Below, one piece after another: positions 10,207-15,540 of a stretch of DNA of 15,540 nt. The notes beneath the pieces were generated by a model, which searched no databases, was not told where the DNA came from, and saw only the letters and a program-made list of their open reading frames with translations. The translations under genes and the position numbers were made by a program. The number at the start of each line of letters is the position of its first letter. Positions within the stretch are counted from its first letter, which is position 1. This DNA is from Allomyces macrogynus ATCC 38327 (lineage: Eukaryota > Blastocladiomycota > Blastocladiomycetes > Blastocladiales > Blastocladiaceae), in the NCBI GenBank assembly GCA_000151295.1, contig GG745334.1:857703-873242 (forward strand), given 5' to 3'.

Positions 10207-11111
10207 TGTGGTTGGACGAGGCAAACGAGAAGATGGACGGGGTCGTGGGCGGTTGCGGGCGCTCGCGCGGAAAGTCCAGCAGCGGGTTCGAGTCGGATGC
10301 AGGCGTCGGGCTCGGTGCGGCGGCCAATTGCTGGTCCATGGCGGCAACGAGGCAGTCGCGCTCAGAGCAGGCGTCGTTGGCGTCGCTGGTGTCGGCGTCG
10401 ATAGCGTTGTCGTGGTGGTGGTGGTGGTGGTGGTGGTGGTGGTGCTTGATAGCGAGCGAGGCACCGCCGGGCGAGCCGGGCATTGCGGCGGGGTGCGCGA
10501 GTCGCAGAGGGCCCGCCCGTCCAGAAGCCAATGCGCGCCCGTCGATCACGCGCAATCGCGCCCTGCGCGGCGATGAAGCGGCGACGGCGGCTGGATGCTG
10601 CCGTGAAGAGAGTGAGCGTGGGCCGCGGCTGGGCTCGACGCGCGCAGGCTGGGGACCGTGCTCGCAGTGCACGCGCAGATGAGAGAGAAGAGTGCAGCCA
10701 AGTGCGCTGAGTGGCAAGTCGTGCCTCGGGTTGCTGGTGCCGTCGCTGTCGGGGCGTCCTCGTCGTTGCCGTCGCCGTCGCCGTCGTGGCTCTTGCTGCA
10801 CCAGTCGTGGTGAACGAGGTCGGAGGTGGTGCCGTTAGCAGCGATGATGTGCAAAGCAGCGTTGCCGCTCGAAAAGGTTTGCAGGCGTCCCCTGCCTGTC
10901 GCGGTGCCGAGCGTGCCGCCACGTGCCCATTTCTACCGCACGCCTACTGAACGCGCTCACCGCACACCGTGCCCCACCATGCCCCACCAGCCACCCTGCC
11001 AACTTGCTGGTCCCTGGTGCCGTGCCCACATCAAATCATCTTGCCGATCTGCTGCATATCATTTTGGACAACCTGCAGCCATCCGAACCCGCCACGACTG
11101 CCTGCAACACC
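10207..11111. other. Divergent promoter region between the PDH phosphatase and BOL3
   Basis: A spacer of about 900 bp between divergent start codons, which should contain both promoters. It carries a (GTG)11 tract at 10412-10444. On the minus strand a long frame (about 10801 to 10022) would read the tract as His11, followed by a plausible-looking but unrecognised sequence; I could not connect it to the phosphatase without a frame change. The frame of the BolA gene is open upstream to 10923, but that segment looks non-coding. Confidence 0.5.
10412..10444. repeat. (GTG)11 trinucleotide microsatellite
   Basis: Eleven uninterrupted GTG units are seen directly (CAC on the other strand). In one minus-strand frame they would encode His11, in another poly-Thr. 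They sit about 205 bp upstream of the proposed phosphatase start. Confidence 0.95.
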
Positions 11112-11579
11112 ATGTTCCTGCGCTCCACCGTCTTGGCCGCGCGCCGTGCCGCCGCTGCTCGCCCTACGACGCTGCGATCGCTTCAAGCAACACAACTCGC
11201 GGCCACGTCGCGTACCTTCTCCACGCCTGCCGCCGAAAGCGCCGCTCTGCCCGAGTTCGACACGGACGCGGAGCGCGCCGTCTACCTGAAGTTGCGGTCG
11301 GCGCTCGCGCCCACGGCCCTCGAAGTGCGCGACGTGAGCGGCGGGTGCGGCGCCATGTACGAGCTCAACATTGAGTCGCCGCAGTTTGCTGGCATGAATA
11401 AGGTCCAGCAGCAGCGGCTCGTGAACCAGGTGCTCAAGGAAGATATTGCGAAGTGGCATGGTATGTGAGCGCGGCTCGTGCGATTGACCAACCTGTGCTC
11501 GAACGGGCAAGACTGATCCTCTCAACGTGTAGGCGTGCGCATGACGACCAAGCCGTCCCCGGCACTGCAAGACGCGTGA
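11112..11579 (+). CDS. BOL3: Mitochondrial BolA-like protein (BOLA3/Bol3)
   Basis: Mitochondrial BolA3 works with Nfu1 and Grx5 to deliver [4Fe-4S] clusters to late targets, notably lipoyl synthase and respiratory enzymes. Exons are 11112-11460 and 11533-11579, joined over a 72-nt intron (GTATGT donor, GTGTAG acceptor); the product is 131 residues. The first 45 residues form a presequence rich in Arg, Ala, Ser and Thr without acidic residues, with a plausible cleavage region at SRTFST (33-38). The BolA domain follows: VSGGCGAMYEL at about 75-84, VQQQRLVNQVLKEDI at 98-112, and WHGVRM from 115. The cluster-ligand candidates Cys79 and His116 are both present. The second exon supplies VRMTTKP, corresponding to the LRI-type end of BOLA3; without splicing the frame would stop right after HGM. 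It is transcribed divergently from the PDH phosphatase. The identification is strong. Confidence 0.93.
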
Positions 11580-11966
11580 TGGCGGTTCTGTACAATAATT
11601 ATCGACGCGTAAATTGTTTTTTTTTGCTGTTTTTGTTGTCTTGTGGGTCCTGGACAACCGCGCACCTCGCCGTTCCCGTCGCGCACTCTCTGGCTTCGGA
11701 GCACCTCGCTGAAGCGATGGGGGAAATGGGTACCTGGGAGGGCAGGCAACGCGACCGGCCGCAACGACATTACCGTGATATTGCTGTCCAACCAGGACCA
11801 GCAGCATCACACATGCAATCACAATAGTTCACCCACCCTCTTTCGATCGGCACGAACCGTTCATCGTATTCCACATTATAAATATGGCCAACCAACCCTT
11901 CAAGTTCCAAATCAAATGAAAATTTAAAAGCACAAAACAGCTCCACCTGTTGTCGGCCAACCCGCG
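11580..11966. other. Convergent 3' spacer between BOL3 and the unknown minus-strand gene
   Basis: A 387-bp spacer between two convergent stop codons with lower GC than the flanks. It has a T run at about 11613-11624 and an AT-rich patch at about 11870-11935 (ataaatatgg, aaaatttaaa), consistent with transcript ends. I see no gene in it. Confidence 0.6.
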
Positions 11967-14284
11967 TCATGCGTGATCCTCGTCGCTGGCCAGCTCTTGG
12001 TCCTTGACCGCAGCCATGTCCTCAACCTGACGCCGCATCACTGCCATTTCCGCGCGCACCTCAGTCAATTCGTTCAGCACGCGCGCCTGGCCCGCAATCA
12101 CCTGCTGGAGCAACTGCGCGTGCGCGCGCAGCTGCTCTTCCCACGATGCCAACGGCGCTGGCGCCGGCACAGGAGCGGGCGCCGCGACCGCGTCCATGGG
12201 CAGCACAACCGGTGCAATAGCCGGTGAAGAGCGGTGCGGCGCCACGGCAGGAGCAGCGGGCGTGGTGGACGCCGATGGGGTTGATGCTGGGCCCACGGTG
12301 AAATCGACGGGCACTGTTGGTGGAGTCGCGCTGGTGGACCGCATTGACGGCGCCGGGTCCGCCGTTGCGCCGCCCGCGGGCACGGCCGGTGCCGCGGGGT
12401 CGGCGGTCCCGTTCGTGTTGGTTGAGCCCGGTGCGGGGTTGTCGCTGGTCGCGTCGAGCAGCGGTGGTGGGGGAGCGACGGTCGTGAGCCCGGCAGGCGG
12501 CGTGTTCACGTCCGGGTTCATTTCTAGAGTCAGCAGAGCGTGAGTTGTTGCCGATTCAGTGGAGAGCGTTTGTAGGAATGTACCGCGCAATCTTTTCGCA
12601 ATCAAAATCAGCGACTCGGTCGCGAGCCGCTTGAACGGTTTCGACTGGTCGACTTTGGCAAGTAGCACGGAAAAGTAGCGCCAGTTGCGCAGCAGGACAT
12701 GTTCCGGGATCAGGTTGAGGGCCTCGATCAGGTCCGTCTTGCACCGCGTCGGCGACGAGCGGAGACTAGTCGCAGCAGTGGAGGTCAGTTGATGGACGAT
12801 CAGCACGAATCCGGCAAGCAAGGACCCAGCCGCGTACCTGATTGACGTAATGGTCCCGTCCTCGCGACGCACATCAATGAACAGCGTCTCACCCGATCCG
12901 TGAATGTACTGTCCAGGCACTTTTTGCTCAATCGCGACAATCGTGGCCTTGCCGCGCTGCCCGATTCGCAGCAGGCCGGCCGGTCGGCTCCCACCGGGGG
13001 GTGGGGGGGGCCCGACGCACCTCCGGCAGCACTACCGGGGGCCCGGGAGCGGCGGGCCGCAGTGGCACCACGGAGACGCAAGCCGCTGACGCCGTGGCCG
13101 GATCGGGCGTTGGCTCTTCGAGCTGCCGAACAATGCTCGCAATCGTCGTGCGCGTCACCCTCGTCACCATCAGCACCACCAAGCGAGACAGACCGGCGCA
13201 CGGTCTGCGCGTTTGGGAGTGCGGTCGCACGACTTCTGCTACCGGCATGTCCCGGTTCGGGCCGCTGCGCATCGAGGATGTCAAGGTTGAGCAGCGTGCC
13301 TATATCAAGAGCGGCCGGTGCCACTGGAGCCGCCGCAGCCGGCGTGCCGAGTACCGACGGCGCGCTGGCCGCAGTCGGCGCCGGCGACGGGTTCGTCGCG
13401 GCCGCGCCCGCGGGAGGAGCACGTGCAGGCCCCGCGCCCGTATTGCCCGCGGCAGCCGGGATCCGCGGAAACGCCGAGCCCGGTTCGCCAAACAGTTCGA
13501 GCCAGCTGGGCATCGAGTCGAGCAAATTCGGGCCCGCCGCACCGCCCGCGGCCCCAGCGCCCACAGTACTCGCGTGCGCATACGCCGGCGGAGCATAGAA
13601 ATGGTCGGCTGCACAAGAGTCGTCGTGCACGTGCACGCCCGACGCAAACCCAGCGCCGAGCCCTTGGTGGTGCGGGTGCAGGTGCATGTGCGGCGGCAGG
13701 TGCGGATGTGCGTGCGCGTTGACGTGAGCGGCGGGCCACGCGCTAGGCGCGGACACGGGCGCGAAAGCAGCTGAAGGCATCGATGGCGGCATGGCGACTG
13801 CCGCAGCGGCAGCCGCGGCCGCGAATTGCGCGGGATCGGCGTGCATCCAGCTGGGCGCACCGGCCGCGCCCGCGTAGGAGGCGGTCCGTGCGAGCTTGCG
13901 TGGGCGCATGGTCCACGGGTACTGGTCGAGCGAGGCCGGCATGGCCAGGTCGAGCCCGAGCGTGTCGAGCAAGTCCATGGCCGGGAAACTCAGGCCGGCG
14001 TAGGCCGGTAAGTGGCCGGGTGCCGTTGCGGCCAGGAAATTGGCTGCGGGGCCAGAGTGCGGGCGTGGCAGCGCTGACGGCGGTGGCGGCGGCGCGGGGC
14101 CCGTCCCTGGCGTGGCAGCATTCGGAGCGCCAGGGAAGATCGGGAGGCCCTGCGAGCTAGCGACGGGGCCGGTCGGTGCGGGTGAGCGGCGGTTGTTGTT
14201 GTTGGGCGGTGGACAGTGCGCCGGTGGTCGAATCTGTGTGGTCGTTTCCAACGCCTCGGCGTGCGTGCGGACGGCGCCCCCCAT
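11967..14284 (-). CDS. Unrecognised large protein: low-complexity N-terminus, folded middle, C-terminal coiled coil
   Basis: I do not recognise this protein. The ATG at 14284 has a strong context (gtcgccATGG). From 14284 to about 13170 the frame encodes a Pro/Ala-rich region with NNNN (28-31), an Ala8 run near 155-162, a His-rich stretch near 187-206 and a basophilic-kinase-like RRSVS near 363-367. Between about 13170 and 12960 the frame must change, so one or more introns, or a sequence error at the homopolymers, lie there. The next secure part reads RGKATIVAIEQKVPGQYIHG onward to 12838, then a 72-nt intron (12837-12766, GTACGC donor, CTAG acceptor), then 12765-11967. That last exon begins with a mainly helical block (LIEALNLIPEHVLLRNWRYF and what follows), then a Pro/Ala/Thr linker, and ends in a coiled coil of about 50 residues with an acidic end. 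The layout suggests a nuclear regulator or scaffold, but that is inference only. Confidence 0.7.
12996..13010. repeat. G6-T-G8 homopolymer tract inside the unknown gene
   Basis: Six Gs (12996-13001), one T and eight Gs (13003-13010) on the plus strand read as C8-A-C6 in gene orientation. It lies exactly where the reading frame of the unknown gene changes. Such tracts are prone to sequencing or replication slippage. Confidence 0.9.
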
Positions 14285-14359
14285 GGCGACGGCGGCGGCG
14301 GCGGCCTAGACCCTGGCCGGCGCGACGACGGCGCGCAGGAGGCCGGCAGCGGGCTGCAG

Positions 14360-14572
14360 TTACTTGGCGAATGCAGCGACTGGGACGCTCGCGACGTTGT
14401 CGATCTTCGCGGCGAGGTGGAGATGCTCGATGGCGCGGCGGCGGCAGTAAAGCCACACGGCCGCGCGGGTACCCAGTTCAGCGTCGTGGGTGGGTGCCCT
14501 GCGCCATGTCGTCCACGCCAGACTCGTCCCTGGCCGTGCACTGTCCACGCCAGTTGCGCGTGCTCGCTCCAT
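14360..14572 (-). other. Possible small ORF or upstream exon of the unknown gene (70 residues)
   Basis: A minus-strand frame from ATG 14572 to TAA 14360-14362. Its second half (LYCRRRAIEHLHLAAKIDNV and the following residues to AFAK) has almost exclusively G or C third positions, as in the real genes here. It is in the same frame as the start of the unknown gene and lies 75 bp upstream of it; a CTAG acceptor-like site sits just before that ATG. It may therefore be an upstream exon or a separate small protein. No family is recognised, and it could be chance in GC-rich DNA. Confidence 0.3.
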
Positions 14573-14701
14573 CGTCGAGCAGACCGTGCTCAGCACCGCT
14601 GTCGTTGCGGCCGCCCCCAGCTGCAACTGATTCACACACTTCTTGGACCAGCAAACACGCGCAACACTTGTTGCAGTGCCCCGTCCTCGTTGTTTTGCCC
14701 C

Positions 14702-14730
14702 TGATCCGACTTTGATCCGACTTTGATCCG
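14702..14730. repeat. 11-bp tandem repeat just upstream of MCT1
   Basis: The unit tgatccgactt occurs twice exactly (14702-14712 and 14713-14723), followed by a partial third copy (tgatccg). It ends 15 bp before the MCT1 start codon, so it lies in the 5' UTR or core promoter. Confidence 0.88.
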
Positions 14731-14745
14731 CCACCGATCCTGGCA

Positions 14746-15540
14746 ATGAGCCTGTTCAAAAAGTACCAACCCACCCGCACCGACCATTCCTCGCGCCTCC
14801 CCGGACCCACGACCAATGATCACCCGAAATTTATGCTGAACGACCGCCCATGCGCCCAGATTTGACGTGAACGAGTCGGTCTCGGGCCAGACCAAGACCA
14901 AATCGTCGGTGCAGCGCGCGATCCGCACCAAGATTGCCGAGCAGTACCCAGCCCTCGAGCCTTACCTCGACGACTTGATCCCGAAAAAGTCCCCGCTCGT
15001 CCTCGTCAAGTGGTGCGCATCGCCTCTGCTCGCCTTCTCCTCGGTTCTCCATCAATTCACGATCTGGCTCGCCTCAACTAGCAAGGACCACATCCAGCTG
15101 CTCACCGTCAACGGGAAGATCCTCTTCTTCAACCACTACGACGGACCATGGATGCCCGTCCTGCGCCTGCTGCACCAATGTACGACACTCAATCGTGTCC
15201 ACCCTGCACCATTACCGCGCATCTGCAGCTCACGCACGGACCAAACCAACCAGACCCCTTCATGATGCCGGCGCTCCAGGTCGACCGCGGTGCCATCAAG
15301 TTCATTCTCTCCTCGGCCAACATCATGTGCCCCGGTTTGACCTCGCCCGGCGCCTGGATGCCCGCCGAGTCGCTTCCCGCCGAATCGCCTGTCGCCATTT
15401 TTGCCGAGGGCAAGCAGTTCCCGCTCGCCATTGGATGGCTCAAGATGAGCACCAACGACATGTACGTTCCGCCCTGCTGTCGCGTGCTGCAGATGTTGAT
15501 GCGCCTTGCTCCTGACCTTGTCCACCCATTGTTGTCCAGC
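14746..15540 (+). CDS. TMA20: MCT-1/Tma20 PUA-domain translation factor (3' partial)
   Basis: MCT-1 (MCTS1; yeast Tma20) pairs with DENR/Tma22, binds the 40S subunit, and promotes re-initiation and recycling of deacylated tRNA and 40S after termination. Exons are 14746-14762 (only 17 nt), 14860-15012, 15082-15179 and 15254-15461, and a fifth begins at 15540, the last base. Introns are 97, 69, 74 and 78 nt. Each junction rebuilds a conserved segment: FKK|FDVNE, LVK|C|KDHIQLLTVNG, LLHQ|YPF and KMSTND|I. The visible 159 residues cover the MCT-1 N-terminal domain (1-95) and most of the PUA domain, including VDRGAIKFILSSANIMCPGL and the AEGKQFPLAIG segment. About 20-25 residues are missing beyond the window, judged from the usual length near 180. 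It is divergent from the unknown gene. Family identity is very secure. Confidence 0.94.

Larger units (their letters stand above)
14285..14745. other. Divergent spacer between the unknown gene and MCT1
   Basis: A 461-bp spacer between divergent starts. It contains a CGG-type trinucleotide run at about 14288-14303, a small minus-strand open frame with strongly coding-like third positions (14360-14572, see findings), and an 11-bp tandem repeat just upstream of MCT1. Promoters of both flanking genes must lie here. Confidence 0.55.

Noticed and set aside
10022..10801. Minus-strand open frame with His11
   Set aside because: Parts look protein-like, but it ends in TAA before the phosphatase exon and no splice I can find joins it in frame; left as an alternative rather than a gene.
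12800..13170. Direct continuation of the unknown gene's first frame to 12800
   Set aside because: The translation becomes Arg/Cys-rich there, while another frame carries the well-formed core sequence, so the first frame is not used to its stop.
1..15540. Search by eye for tRNA, rRNA, transposons, terminal inverted repeats and CRISPR-like arrays
   Set aside because: Nothing convincing was seen; the only repeats are the microsatellites, short tandem repeats and homopolymers listed.

Overview
This window looks like nuclear DNA of a GC-rich eukaryote, most likely a fungus. Five of the seven genes contain short spliceosomal introns; the 14 I place confidently are 69-101 nt, with GT donors and mostly YAG acceptors. 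The proteins are ordinary eukaryotic or fungal families: a Yck/Cki1-type casein kinase 1, lunapark, the nucleolar helicase Dbp3, a pyruvate dehydrogenase phosphatase, a mitochondrial BolA3 and MCT-1/Tma20. The lineage cannot be fixed from the sequence. An early-diverging zoosporic fungus is a low-confidence guess. I see no prokaryotic operons, CRISPR array, tRNA, rRNA or mobile element.

Layout, left to right. (1) Minus strand, 1-1525: casein kinase 1, C-terminus unresolved at the window edge. (2) 1526-3495: a long divergent spacer with a (CAG)11 tract and an unexplained open frame upstream of the kinase. (3) Plus strand, 3496-5011: lunapark, three exons. (4) 5012-5337: convergent spacer. (5) Minus strand, 5338-7071: DBP3, one exon. 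(6) 7072-7727: spacer with an 11-bp tandem repeat. (7) Minus strand, 7728-10206: PDP-type PPM phosphatase, five exons proposed. (8) 10207-11111: divergent spacer with a (GTG)11 tract. (9) Plus strand, 11112-11579: BOLA3/BOL3, two exons. (10) 11580-11966: AT-richer convergent spacer. (11) Minus strand, 11967-14284: a large protein I do not recognise, with low-complexity, folded-looking and coiled-coil parts and an unresolved frame change near 13000-13170. (12) 14285-14745: divergent spacer with a small coding-like frame and another 11-bp repeat. (13) Plus strand, 14746 to the window end: MCT1/TMA20; its fifth exon begins at the last base.

This is housekeeping gene content: ER junction shape, ribosome biogenesis (DBP3), translation re-initiation and ribosome recycling (MCT1), membrane-associated kinase signalling, and mitochondrial pyruvate metabolism. 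The most suggestive arrangement is the head-to-head pair of the PDH phosphatase and BolA3. Both bear on pyruvate dehydrogenase activity, one by dephosphorylation and one through the Fe-S supply needed for lipoylation. The splice donors are also distinctive: C at intron position +4 in 11 of 14.
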